DNA from: Toxonevra muliebris
Lineage: Eukaryota > Arthropoda > Insecta > Diptera > Pallopteridae
Direction of reading: 5' to 3'
Length of the DNA: 64,000 bases
Assembly: GCA_963691655.1 (NCBI GenBank)
Contig: OY829327.1
Coordinates: 83,960,019-84,024,018, forward strand
Shown here: piece after piece, positions 49,465-61,708 of the stretch
How the letters are laid out: each line of letters starts with the position of its first letter
Position numbering within the stretch: position 1 is the first letter of the stretch
Program-made: the position numbers and the translations under genes
The notes under the pieces: model-generated
What the model was told of the DNA's origin: nothing
The model's database searches: none
What the model saw: the letters and a program-made list of their open reading frames with translations, nothing else

Positions 49465-49840
49465 GGGTGCCATTAAGCTATATGGAGAATTTTTTTTTCG
49501 AAAAATCTATTGATGGCACCCCCTTAATCGGTTCGTTTTACTCAAAAAATTATCTGCATAAAATTTCAGGTCAATTGGATAAGAGGAAGTGGTGCCCCAA
49601 GAGGTCTAAAATTTGGAAAAAACGGTTTTTGTGCACAAAATTCATATTTGATTGTTTATATCTCAGACATTTTTCATTTTACATAAAAATTGTCTTCACA
49701 AAATTTATAGATCTATCAAAGAGGAATAGTTCACTAATATAATTTTTTTCGGTATTCCTAATAACTATTGAATAAAAGAAAAAATAAGCTGAAATTACCC
49801 GATTAAATCTAGTAAGTTTTACAAATGTAATTGTCCGCAC
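49465..49840 (+). repeat. Left terminal inverted repeat
   Basis: Shares GTTTATATCTCAGACATTTT and TAGATCTATCAAAGAGGAAT with the inverse of 51981-52334. A 95-codon frame crosses it. Confidence 0.85.
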
Positions 49841-49884
49841 ATAGTAACACCTGCATAATCAAAATAAAAATAAATTAAGATTAG

Positions 49885-50230
49885 AGATCAGCTGGATTGT
49901 TGAAAAAGCGTTGACCTGAAGATGCCAGCCTATGTTTGGCGAGAGCTAGGCAATCGCAGAGAAGGTGAAAAGCCGTTTCGTCCTCCTCCTCACTCGTAAT
50001 CTATTGACATGTTAACCAAACAGACAATGCCCAGTTATTGTTACCACTACGTTGCTAATAGGGTTATGTGAGAAATAGGGAATGTTGTCGCTAGCCTTGT
50101 CAACTCATTGGTTTTACAATTGGCTGCAATGTCCTTGTGCCCTGGGACCCAATACCTTGAGCCGTTCCGATATCTCTTTAGGAGATAGTCGGTAACTAGC
50201 GACCACCTTAGAGGTAGTAAATAAATATCA
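49885..50230 (-). pseudogene. LINE C-terminal fragment (RNase H end)
   Basis: Minus-strand frames give YWVPGHKDIAANCKTNELTR (around 50140), the end of a LINE RNase H domain, then TITGHCLFG (around 50030) and ETAFHLLCDCLALAKHR (around 49960), the C-terminal zinc-finger region. The pieces are in different frames. It is a separate, diverged copy from the LINEs at 15066 and 58937 and has no CCTAA tail. It lies inside the long-TIR element. Confidence 0.7.
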
Positions 50231-50856
50231 AGTGATTTTATGTCTGTTTGACTATCTATTGACTAGTAGCTTTTAGCTAGCCACTTCATGCCATAGCTAG
50301 CTATGGAAATACTGACGAAGTTGGGAAATAGAAAGGCATGCGATTTTCATAAAAAATCTAAATAATATTATCAATAACACTGCAAAATGTAGTTCTGATA
50401 AGCATTTCCTTTCGATTTTAAAATAGGAATGAAAAATTCATGAACCCTGCTTCACCTATCCATCTCTGTTTGCAAATCTAACGCGTCGTATCATCTGGTG
50501 CTGGAAAAATTCCAAATAGCATAGCCAAAAAATTAGAACTATTTTTTCTAAATTTACACAAACTCGAAGATTTCATATTAATTTTTGAACTTTTGAAATC
50601 TATTGGTACCAGGACAAATATTTCAAATTGAGAGTTCTTAACTTTGAAGAGCGTTTACAAAAAATTGGTTCGAAGAAATTGGAAATTTTTTGTCATATAA
50701 ATTGGAATTAATTTGTGTATTTTTCAGAAATGTATCCATCAGAATAATATGTGTACCAATATCAGCTTGATAGGTTGAAACGTTCTTAAGAAAGCAACAT
50801 TTAGAAACAAATACGTTTAAAGTTTTGAAAAACAAGAAAATTTCGTATAAACTATT

Positions 50857-50932
50857 CGTCGCCTGAGTATTGATTTGGCGTATAGACATAGGAATACTTA
50901 TACACATACGCCAAATCAACTCGCAGGCGACG
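50857..50932. repeat. Stem-loop with 27-bp arms
   Basis: Arms 50857-50883 and 50906-50932 match at 24 of 27 (CGTCGCCTG...TTGATTTGGCGTAT), with a 22-base loop. Confidence 0.8.
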
Positions 50933-51057
50933 TATTGTATCAACTCCAAAATTTTGGGAGACAGTCATAAAATGATATTCTCTAATTCTTAGTCGTCGTT
51001 TTCCACTAAGCATAATCTTCTGGCGTTTGGTATGGTTCAATAATTGTATGTGTATAA

Positions 51058-51772
51058 CAGCGATGCCAACTTGCGGGGAGTTCCCCGATTTGCGGGGAAT
51101 CGGGGAGCTGTTTTATGCGGGGAATTCGAAGTCGTTCAGCTTTTAGTAATTAAAGTCTGTAGAATATTTTTTGTCAAATTTTAACTTATGTAAAACGTTT
51201 AACTTATGAAATATTTCATATGTTGGGTCTTAAAATCTTCATCTTTTCTTAAGCAGGCCCTGCAATTTATTGGTTTGGAGAAATCTATTTTTAAAAAAGT
51301 GTGCTATTTGAAAGTATTATATTTCGAAAGTATTTTGTAAAAATTGATGAATATGAAGTTAATTTTTTTATGTTAAAAACCGATAGTCAAAACTTTGAAC
51401 CCGTTTTTCTCAAAACAAAGTTTTTGCCATTCTTTATTTGAGTAAAAAAAACCGCATGTGTTCTCCTATGGGAACTTTGATGTTTAAAAATGGGCTGAAC
51501 ATATAAGCGTTAAGAATTCCGGAGTCAGAAAGTACGTTTCTATTAATCTACCAGTCCCATAAAAATTTGTTAAGTTTTGGACCGAGAAAGTTCAGGGTCG
51601 ACTTAAAATAACACTCACTGGGGTCAATTTCGTTTTTTGTAAAATGTTTATATGAAAACTGTGTGTAGCGCTGTTATAATATGAAATTATACCAATGCGG
51701 GGAATTCGATCAAAAATCGGGGAATTTCTCGAGAGTTATTGGGGAGAGAGAAAAAATTAGTTGACATCCCTG
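51058..51772. mobile_element. hAT-type MITE nested in long-TIR element
   Basis: Ends are CAGCGATGCCAACT and, read inward from the right, CAGGGATGTCAACT. The 8-bp flanks are GTGTATAA (51050-51057) and GTGTATAG (51773-51780), 7 of 8 identical. The subterminal regions carry repeated CGGGGAA motifs (for example GCGGGGAATTCGA near both ends). 715 bp with no coding capacity. Confidence 0.85.
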
Positions 51773-51980
51773 GTGTATAGTATTCATTTTCACAATTGCG
51801 GACATAACTTAGTAAACTTTGATTTTTGAATTTAGAATTTAAATTTTATAATTTCAGTCCGTGTTTGCTATAAGAAACAAAAAGACAGAAAGACCCAAAA
51901 AAAATGGGTTTCATATTCAAATGAACGACTATGAAAGTGTTAAATTTTTTTTTTTAGCGAATAAGAAAAAAAAAGCAGTT

Positions 51981-52334
51981 GTGCGGACAATTACTTTTGT
52001 AAAACTTACTAGATTTAATCGGGTAATTTCAGCTTATTTTTTATTTTATTCAATAGTTATTGGGAATATTATATGGGTGAACTATTCCTCTTTGATAGAT
52101 CTATAAACTTTGTGAAGACAATTTTTATGTAAAATGAAAAATGTCTGAGATATAAACAATCAAATATGAATTTTGTGCACAAAAACCGTTTTTTCCAAAT
52201 TTTGGACCTCTTGGGATACCACTTCCCCTTATCCAGTTGACCTGAAATTTTACACAAATTATTTTTTGAGTAAAACGAACCGATCGAGGGGGTGCCGCGG
52301 AAAATTTTCCGACTTTCGAAAATTAATGGCACTC
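51981..52334 (-). repeat. Right terminal inverted repeat
   Basis: Inverse copy of 49465-49840, with small indels. A 115-codon minus frame covers it and encodes nearly the same peptide as the left-arm frame. Confidence 0.85.
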
Positions 52335-52336
52335 TA

Positions 52337-55300
52337 ATGTACATATGTAAGTATGTGGGTACAATAGTCTGCGTTAAATCCAATTGTGCTTTCTGAAAGT
52401 GGTACCATTTGCGCACATCTTACAAGCTGATTATGGTTATGATTAGACGGTATCTCCTCCTCGCTTCCCCTTCATCGTTCTGCAACACGTAAACAGGCAA
52501 CTCAGAATCATGGTCCTTGCAAAGTTCTTTATATATTGCAATTCAAATCAATCATACGCACCGTAACACTTTCTCCAGAATATTAGCATCATGAATTTCT
52601 AAAAATTACCTTCTAATGTCAATTGAAGTCTAAATATAGTTCTATGATTAGTTAAAAGCAAATATCTGATTAATGAGAAATAACGAGAACTTGCTAAAAA
52701 CTAAAACCAAAGTAATAAATGCTTATACAATAAACTTATAAAATAACAATTTTCAGATTATTTATTTACTTTTGTATTTACAAATGTGTTATTTATATGC
52801 CAGAGAGGTTAAACCAAAAAAAATATGTATATATATATATATATGAGCCAATTCATGAATGTGTGTATGTGGTATAGTGTGTGTACATTAAAAAAGAATT
52901 CAGCACCCAAATGCATGTATGTTTAAGCCGGAAAATAATTTTGCAATCAATTGTGTGAGATTATCACGCACAAAATTGTACATATATACATGTGCAAACA
53001 AATATCTCCACATTCCACGTTCAACGCCAACGTTCAACAGATGTGGAATGGAATTTAATCAACAACGATTATGGCTTTTAAAAGGTCCTAGATGTCCGTT
53101 TCATAAATGTACGAGTATGTATGTATTTTTGCATGCCAATATGTGGTTAGTTAGTTTTTTGCTTTGGGATTTTCGGTATTTACAAGTCGTTCAATTTAGA
53201 TATTGTATTAATATCTAAATTATATTTATCTATTGCAAATATTTACGCAAACAAATAAACATACACACACAAGTATTTTTTCGCATAAACTGATAAACAC
53301 ATGTAAATTCAATGTATTAGTGATATGATTATGTTGTTCGCAATAGCGATTCTTTTTTGTGAGTTTTTGTTTTCGTATCAAAATTAATGCCACAACATAA
53401 ATGCACAACAAAAAAACCGCATGCAATTAAATTGACTAAATTGTAAATACCGAGAAATTATTTCATCGGATTCAATGCCTTCGAAATTGTAATTTTGCAA
53501 AACAAATTTTCATTAGCAGGAAATGTTAAAAAATAAAACAAATTATTTTATGCAGACACACACACACACACTCAACCATTCAAATGAATGAATGGAAGTT
53601 ATTTGATTTCTGACAATTATGCGTGCGTATTTGCTGATCAGTGTTTTATGTGGCAAACACGCACAAAACGAACATACACACACATACACAAAAACTAATA
53701 ATCAGTTCGTTTGATTCAAAATTGTTTGATTTTATTTTATTTATTTTTTGGTCGAATTTTGTGCCAGTTTCATTTGAATATAAATTCATATCGTAGTTGC
53801 AAATGAAATAATTATTCAAATGTTTACGTACTTCCACGGGCTTTAATTAATTAAACACATTTGTTAAAGTAATGTATTAATAATTATAACAAATAGGTAA
53901 AATTCACGATTACATCTCAATGGCTTTCGAAGAGCGAGTACTTTAAAGAATGAAAACATGAATTTATGCTTCCCACTTCTTTTCCATTTCGCAAGGCATA
54001 CAAAATTCTAAAACGTCGCTCTTAGTTTGTTTAACCGCATATAAAATATCTGCTACAAAAACAGCAATAGCAGCAACATCTTTGTGTTCACAATCAACCT
54101 CTTTACAACATGCAACAAAGACAGTAACATCAGAAAAAACCAACACAACAAATTTAGCATGTTTAAACATAAATTGCAAGCTGCGAACGCTGCATATTCT
54201 TTAAGTGGAGTGGTAACACTCTTCGATGTGTAAACTATAAACAGTGTAAAGTTGTAGCTGGATTTTGAAATGCAAGCAAAAAAGCATGTTGTGCAGATTT
54301 CGTGGCAAGTTTTTAGGCGCTAAAGCATGCATTTAAGGCAAAGACCAAACAATATTGCAGATATATTTCTGTATCTATGAAAACGAGATTCGAGATTCTA
54401 TCGTGATAAATTTTATACATGACTCGAAGGGTCTGAAGAGTAGGGTGCAAAAAGTTTTTAATGGATTTGGCTCCTAATACACCATGGCGACAAAAGTGGC
54501 ATAGAATCGGACGCTAGCGAGCATTTTATTGATTAGACAAGGATATTTACGGCGAGGTAATTATTAATTGTAATTTATTTTTACTTAGTATACTCGTACA
54601 TGTGTATAAATTTTTGAGTAGCTTAGTGGAAGCTTAATGAAACTTTTAAACAATACTTTATTTAAAGCGTATACATGGTTCGCAGTTTTGTCGTGTAATT
54701 CAACCCTAACGTCTGTTCGAAGCACAAAATGCATTTTTAGTCAAACTCTTTATTCCCGCATTTCAAAGCTTTTGAGATGCCTGCAATATTTTGAGTCGCT
54801 TAAGGCAATTCATTAGCGCTTAAAAAAGAAAACAGCAAAAGATTCATGTGAAACAAAAACAGCAGCAGCAGAAACAGCAGCAGCAGCAATATTTGACAGT
54901 ATCAACGTTCAAAGGGGAAAGACGTATGCTGTACAACGAAATGCAATTTGTTTGAAAAGATATTCGGTTGGTCGGTCGCAGGAGCATCTAAAGTGCTGCT
55001 GCTGTATGTTGCAATAACAAAAACAATAACAAAAGAGCACCGAAAATTAAATTTATGCAAAAATGCTTGTGTGTTCAACATTTCCTCGTATTCGTACTTG
55101 TAATACGAAATACGCATAACTCAGATGATTTTGCAGTTATGCAGCATGTTGCAAAAGTGTTGACATGTAAGCAATAAAATATGCCACGCAACGCATGCAG
55201 CTGCGGTAAGAACACCAACTATCGCAAAAAAAAAAACTCAGAAAAAACAAAGCGCTCTCAAAAAACAATTAAAATTGTTTTGGTTGGTGATGAAATTTAT

Positions 55301-58300
55301 GCGATGACATTTTTGTGTGGACGGCGACGAGATAATAATTTAGCTTCAGCTTGCTCATATTCTGTAACAGCAGAAAATAAAGCACTTTTGTAAATTAGCA
55401 ACATTTTTTGTGTTAATTAAACATTGCTGTCATTGTTGCTGCCTGCTGGCTGCTCTGGCTTCTCAAATGAAATTTAATATTTTACGCGATGGCAGGCCAT
55501 AATTCATTTAAAAGGACCAAATACCCTTTCATCCTATTCCATACCACCTCGTTGTATGTAAGTACGGATGTACATATTTGAATTTAACCGAACTGCTTAA
55601 TCAGCCCTAAATCGTTGGGATTCAATGTTGACACCGCCATCTTAAAGGTGGATAAACTTCTTGTTGCTATGCTATTGTTTTTGTTTTGCCTTGGCAGCAC
55701 ATTAATTAGGTTATCATCAATTTATAAAGTATCAATAAACACACGCTCACGCACATAAGCACATACATTCACATACATTTGCATATTACTAGCAAAATTG
55801 CCTTAGCGAATATTTTGTATGGTGTGACAGCCGCATCCTTCAAATTCCTTATAATTTATGACTCAATAGCGTGTGTTTGTGTATGTAACAAGATGCCGGG
55901 TGCATATGCGATTTGCTACGCATTTGTCTATGTGTATGTATCTGCCTTCATGTGTGCGTTGATCACAAATAACTTGTATCCTTTCGATTGTTTATTTTTT
56001 TGGTACCTTTTAATAGACTCATTTTGTAGAAATTGAATTTGACCCTTTTGAAAAGTCTTTACAAATCTGTATATATTATTTTTGTGTGTTATTTTTGAAT
56101 TTGGGAATATGCTATTGAATTAATAAAAGGACACCAAACACTCTGATATCAACAGCAGTATATGAGATGATTGTCTCAAAAACTTTCTGTGTATTCTTGT
56201 TCTCTGGCGGCAGAAATTAGCTCAATTTAAAAAAAGTAGAATACTAACACCTTCTTAATTACCACTACTATGCAATTATTTTTTTTTTTTTGCATTTCTG
56301 AAAACTATTGATTATAATTTTACGAAATTGGTTGGATGGCTCGCTCGCTGGCTGTCAGAATCACGAATGTACTTATTACCACTTCTGAGTTAAGCAATAT
56401 AAAAATCTACAATTCACAAATACCCTGAGTTTGATATAATAAATTTTGATAATTTCTTTTCAGCCTACGATTTGGACGTACTAAACACACAAACGTACCA
56501 TTTCCCTTGCAGAAACGACACATAAGTACCGCATTTGTATCAAGAAATAATGGATAAAAAAGAACGCAGACTTTTCCTTTAAAAATACGAAAGGAAATAT
56601 AGTTTATGGACTGTATATTCTTATAAAAAACTGAGATATTTAATTCGATATTACGGACCGTTTCCGGACACAGCACTTATTCTACCTGCTTCTATAAAGT
56701 ATAATATGGCAAAGGTATGTACATATTTCTATATTGAATTTCCAGAAGTGATTAGAATTCTATTAAAATACTATTAAAAACACAATAATATTTGTATAAT
56801 TTAACTGCTCACATAAAAATTGCGAAGCTGACTATTGCCAAGACTGGAATCAAAAGCTTCTATTCAGAGAAAAAATTTAAAATTTCTATTGAAAATTTTC
56901 AAAAACCAAATATTTTTGAAAAAATCTAACATATAAATATGATTTTACGGAATACAAACGGATACAGACTTGACGGTGAATTTACGGGAAATAAACGGAT
57001 ACATTTAGAACGAACTATTTACGACACGCAAATGGATCCGTTTTGATGGAGAATTTACGGAAAATGTTCTAACGGAGTAATAACTGATTAAAACGGAAAA
57101 TTGAATAAATGTACGGCTTCTACTGAATGTAAACATTCCGTTCTTGTTCAGCTTGAAATGAATACCGTTTTTACTGTACCGTAAACGGGTCCGTCGCCTC
57201 AAGATTCTGTAATTTTGCTTGTTGGGTACTATCTGTACTACTATTACCCGGCATGTGAGTGTTGGAGTTGTAATATTTGCAATATTTAACGCATTCACCT
57301 CTCACCCCCCCCCCCCCCTGCTTTTGCATAGTAATTCTATTTCCAAGCTTTGGATGGGTTTTTATTAATTCCAACTTTTGGCTGTTTTTCCCCCCCTTTG
57401 ACTCATTAATTGCGGATCTAGAGTTTTACTTTTCGTCAATTTAATTTTTTTTTTTTTGATTCATGATCAACGAATTAAAAGTGAGGGGAAGTTTATCCTC
57501 GGTAAGGGGATGTTTATCCTCAAAACCCCCTAAGATCCCTAAGAGGATGTCAATATGTTTGACTAATATTTGATTAAAAATGAATTTTTTCGCTCACGCT
57601 CTTTTGTTTTCCAACACAAATGTTTCATAACTTTTTAAAAACTTCCAACAAGCAAATTTTTGTTCAAGTCAAATAGAATGCAAGCTACATTCAATGCATT
57701 CACTCATATTGTGACTGTGTATTGCAATGTTACCACTTCCGTTCCAATGCAAAGCAACTAAAAGAAAGAGAGGAAGGAGAGAAGGAGCGACAGAAAAACA
57801 ACAGCAAACTAAGCAATACCAATGCATAACAACAAACTCAAACAATACTAATAAATTTGAAACACGATGGTCGCGCAACAAAACTCGTAAAAATTATGTT
57901 GAGGGTGGGGGTGAGGGTTATCGAGGGGCGTTAGCGCGAGCTTAAAATGCAACGAATTGAAATGAAACTTAAATTAAAATGCCAACTGGCGTGGAACGAG
58001 TACTATTTTTGAGAAATTTACATAGATACTTATGCATCTTTGGGATGTTGTTGCTGTAAGTTTTATGAATTTATTATTGCGCAACAAAGCGCGTGAGTTG
58101 CCATCTTTGCTTGCCACTTGCCACTTGCAGTTGCAGCCACTTCCAATTCGGTCTTTTAATGGTGGCTGCTAAAAATGGTAATGCTCATATTGGTGTGCGT
58201 GGTGTAATCATTTCTCATTTCCGTTGACTCATTTTTGTGGCATAAATTGTGCTTTTCCCAAATTTTTCATTCGTCACTCCTGTCCTTCTTCACCACCAGA

Positions 58301-58924
58301 ACCCACCATTCCCGAAGTTTGTTTCTTTGTTTAATTTAAGTTTCTTCTACTTCCTCTTTTTCTTTCATGTCTTTTTCGTTTACTTTTTCTTAGTTTAACT
58401 GAAGCTTGTTGTGTCAACACAATATGTAGTTCCTCTTCGAAAATAAGAAGAATAATGTGAAAATGATGTTTATGAATTTAAGTTTTCCATTTTCTTTTCT
58501 TTTTTCTCTTTATTTCTATTCGGCAATGTTGCAAGTGATAATTTTGTGTAGTTTGTGTTGAGGTAAAAAATGCACGCTCGCAAATGAAATTATTCATTTT
58601 ATATCAGTATGTCAAATTGTGTATGCACGCACATATGTAGATACATAAATTCAACACTATCGCGTTGGAAAACGGTTATGTTTAATGTGGCAAACCGTAC
58701 GTTTTCAATCGAATGTACACCTTTGTGCTGTTTTTCGTTTTTCCATACTAATTTTGAAAAAAAAAACATAAAAAGTGCTTATCAAATGCAGCCATTAACT
58801 TTCCTTGCCAAAGCTGAAAGCATTCAGCGTGAGTGGCAACACATTAAGGAAGAATTAAAAATATATTTGATGTGTTTGAATGCACAATTACAAAAAAAAA
58901 AAACGAAGGAAAATTCTTTCTACT
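52337..58924. other. Non-coding interval, no gene recognised
   Basis: Host-like DNA with a short (TA)8 at 52829-52844, CAGCAGCAG runs near 54850-54890, a run of 14 C at 57305-57318 and an ACGG-rich patch at 56943-57190. Frames are short. The last 150 bases (about 58780-58936) may be the 5' end of the hAT gene described below. Confidence 0.5.
57481..57522. repeat. 21-bp tandem duplication
   Basis: Two units (57481-57501 and 57502-57522) sharing AGGGGAAGTTTATCCTC / AGGGGATGTTTATCCTC, 18 of 21 identical. Confidence 0.8.
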
Positions 58925-58936
58925 CTAATCTGCAAG
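58925..58936. repeat. LINE target duplication, left
   Basis: CTAATCTGCAAG, identical to 61697-61708. Confidence 0.85.
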
Positions 58937-61490
58937 GTTTGGGAAGCTCCGATACCAATGAAAGAGGTGAGTCATCATTAAGTAATCTCGATATCGCTAA
59001 TCGAAGTGAGGAACCAACGTATATTGGACCCACCGCTGTAAATGTTCTCGATATAACTCTCATTACAAGTAATAATACTATGGTCAAAGAATGGATGGTG
59101 CTTAAAACACCGTCGTTTTCGAATCACAGGTATTTAAGCTTCAAAGTTAATTACTATCCTACTCAAATTAGCAAAGTTCTAAGGGATCCAAGATGTACGA
59201 ACTGGGACCTTTACGGGAAAATTTTGAATAGGGAATTAAATGGACTGAAAACAATTACTTCACATGTGGAACTCGAGGTACAACTCGGAACACTTACCAA
59301 AACTCTCTACAAGGCTTATCACATCTCTTGTCCTCCTGTGCGCATCAAGCGCAAATCCAAACCACCTTGGTGGGACAAGGGTTTGGGTTCCCAAACGCGC
59401 TATCTTCGCGAAATCTTCAATCAGTCAAAGCCAGCAGACAGTGAGGAATGCTGGAGGGAGTACAAGGATGTGCTAAAGCAATATAAGAAAGAAGTGCGCA
59501 TCGCCAAAAGAGACTCTTGGAAGGAATTTTATTGGGGCATGGAAAAAACGGTGGAAGTGGCGAGACTAAGGAAACTGCTATCAAAGCACCCAACCATGCC
59601 CAACCTTGTCAAGAAAGAAAACGGCAAATGGACGAAAACTTGTAACCAATCGCTTGAAGATTTAACTAATGTACATTTCCCGGGGTGTAGCCAGGAATGG
59701 TGTAGGATCTGTACCGGCAAACATAATCACTAAAAACAGGTTAGAATGGGCAATAAGCTTCTTTGAGCCATTTAAATCACCTAGACTCGATGGAATATTT
59801 CCTGCCATGTTACAAATGGCTATGAAACTTGTAACTCCATGGCTAAGACATATCTAAAAAGGTTGTTTAAGATTTAATTACTTTCCTGTAGCCTGGAGAG
59901 TAGCGAGAGTTGTGTTTATACCCAAAGCAGGTAAGAGCAGCCATCTCTACTCGAAGGACTTTAGACCGATTAGTCTCATTTCCTTTCTCCTTAAAACTTT
60001 CGAGAAAATATTGACAGCTTACATAGGGGACACAATTAATCCCGATTATCTGTCAAAAGCACAACACGCATATACGAAAGGCAAGTCCACCGAAACTGCA
60101 CTCCATACGTTAGTATTGAACATAGAAAAAGCACTAGAATATAAAGAATTTGCCCTAGGGGTGTCGACGGAAGCCACATTAGATAGTCTCAATTCTCTAG
60201 AAATTAATACCGCCATATATCTGTGGATAAAAAGTCTTCTTAGCTGTAGGCAGATAAGAGCGGAATAGAATGAGGCTACAGTAACCAAGGTAGCGTGTAG
60301 AGGAACCCCTCAGGGAGGCGTCTTATGCCGGCTTCTTTGGTTGTTAGTTGTCAACAAAATTCTAACTCACTTCGATGGCAAAGCCCCCAAAATTAGTAGC
60401 ATATGCAGACGACATTGCTGTAATAATAACGGGAAGCTGCCTGAATACTCTCAGCTCAGTTGTGAGCGACACTCTCAAGACCATTCACAGCTGGGCGATC
60501 AGCGCCGAGTTAGGCGTAAATGCGTATAAAACGGACTTAGTACTTTTTACAAGAAAGTACAACATCCCCGCATGGACGCCACCAAGTTTAAACAACACCA
60601 AACTGACTCAAAAACCTATACCAAATATCTAGGGGTAGTTGAGGACGGCAAATTGCTATGGAAGCTTAATGTTGAAGAGAGAGTGAAGAAGACAACTATG
60701 CTATAGATCCTTCGGTCATAGCTCAATTATTCGGAACACATCTGATTGAGATTACGTGATCCCTAAATTAAGCTCTGGAAAGAGGATAAAAGCTGTTATT
60801 GAACAGGAGGGCAAACGCAAATATTTTAATAATGTCACGGATGGCTCAAAAATGGTTGCGGGGTGGGCGTTGGTGTTTACTGTGGTGAGCTAAACATCAG
60901 AAATCCCTTCAGGCTTTCTGATTACTGCAGCATATATTTGCCGCTAGGAAGGCTGCGGAGCTTTGCAAACAGTGTTGCTACGATCAACTCTACAATAAAC
61001 ATATATATAGATAGTCAATCAGCTATAAAAGCGTTGACATTACACTGGACATCATCCAAAAGTGTTCTTCAGTGCAGGGCAGCAATGGAGAAACTGACTA
61101 CTAAGCGTAGGCTGCGTATCTATTGAGTACCTAGTCACAAAGGCATAGATGGAAATGAGATTGTCGACAAAATCGCGAAAAAAAAAAGGTACTAAGCTAC
61201 CAGAGGATCAAATCAGCGAAGTACTGATGCCTCTGCAAGTAGCTAATTGTAACCTAGAAGCACGCATGTGGAATCGCTAAAGTCATGTGTGACCCCTACA
61301 GTGAGAGGTACGCAAAATCTGTTATATCGTTCAATCGTAAGGACTGCAGAACAGTAATTGGAGTACTAACTGGCCATTGTTTGGTGGCAACGCACGCGCT
61401 TAAATTAAAACTAACGGACAATGATAATTGCAGGAAATGTATGGAGCAAGATGCGAGGGAAACTCTAGAGCATCTTCTTTAATACTGTCC
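58937..61490 (+). pseudogene. Broken LINE ORF2 (endonuclease end, RT, RNase H, CCHC)
   Basis: Segments in order: endonuclease C-terminus with VLDITLITSNN and FSNHRYLSF (59040-59150); linker; RT with FFEPFKSPRLDGIFP (59760), FIPKAGKSSH and KDFRPISLISFLLKTFEK (59915-60005); RGTPQGGVL (about 60300); catalytic AYADDIAVII (about 60400); RNase H with TDGSK (60838), IYIDSQSAIKAL (about 61000) and PSHKGIDGNEIVDKIAKK (about 61130); and a C-terminal LTGHCLVATHALKL with a C..C..H..C cluster (61366-61480). The RT motif-A region reads LGVSTEATLDSL, without the usual acidic D-centred block, and stops and frameshifts separate the pieces. It is dead. The 374-codon frame at 58609-59733 is not a real protein: its first 109 codons are pre-insertion sequence fused to the LINE. 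Confidence 0.85.
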
Positions 61491-61696
61491 CGCGCTCACT
61501 AGAACTCGATTAACGTACTTAGGAGCTCTACAGGTGAACTGTCTTTTAAAGTTTACTAACCACACTCGCATCTTAAATGACGTGTACACTCGCTAAATAT
61601 ACACTCGATAAATAATTCCTAGGACTCCTATCTGGTATCGCTAAGGACCTAAAGGTCTATGCGTGACTTCGGCCAGCCAGTACTACCTAGCCTAAC
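58937..61696 (+). mobile_element. 5'-truncated LINE inserted in a hAT transposase gene
   Basis: The 12-bp direct repeat CTAATCTGCAAG occurs at 58925-58936 and 61697-61708 (the latter runs on from the CCTAACCTAA tail). This defines a target-primed insertion. The element starts mid-endonuclease (GSSDTNERGE) and continues through reverse transcriptase, RNase H and C-terminal zinc finger to a 3' end homologous to the LINE at 15066. The 5' truncation is typical of LINE insertions. Confidence 0.85.
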
Positions 61697-61708
61697 CTAA
61701 TCTGCAAG
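61697..61708. repeat. LINE target duplication, right
   Basis: CTAATCTGCAAG; its first bases overlap the LINE's CCTAA tail. Confidence 0.85.

Larger units (their letters stand above)
49465..52334. mobile_element. DNA transposon with ~360-bp inverted repeats, itself a nest
   Basis: Arms 49465-49840 and 51981-52334 are inverted copies. The ends read GGGTGCCATTAA (left) and GAGTGCCATTAA (right, read inward), flanked by TA (49463-49464, 52335-52336). The inner limit of both arms is a GTGCGGACAATTAC-type motif. The 2.1-kb interior holds a LINE fragment, a hairpin and a hAT MITE, and no transposase I can recognise. A TA target suggests Tc1/mariner-like insertion; unproven. Confidence 0.8.

Noticed and set aside
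50852..51040. Second LINE C-terminus on the minus strand (frame with RRLRVDLAYVYK)
   Set aside because: Faint resemblance to the RR..DL..VYK ending of some LINEs, but it overlaps the stem-loop and has no second motif.
58609..59733. 374-codon open frame as a host protein
   Set aside because: It is a chimera. The LINE starts at 58937, as the 12-bp duplication shows, and its endonuclease frame happens to join upstream sequence.
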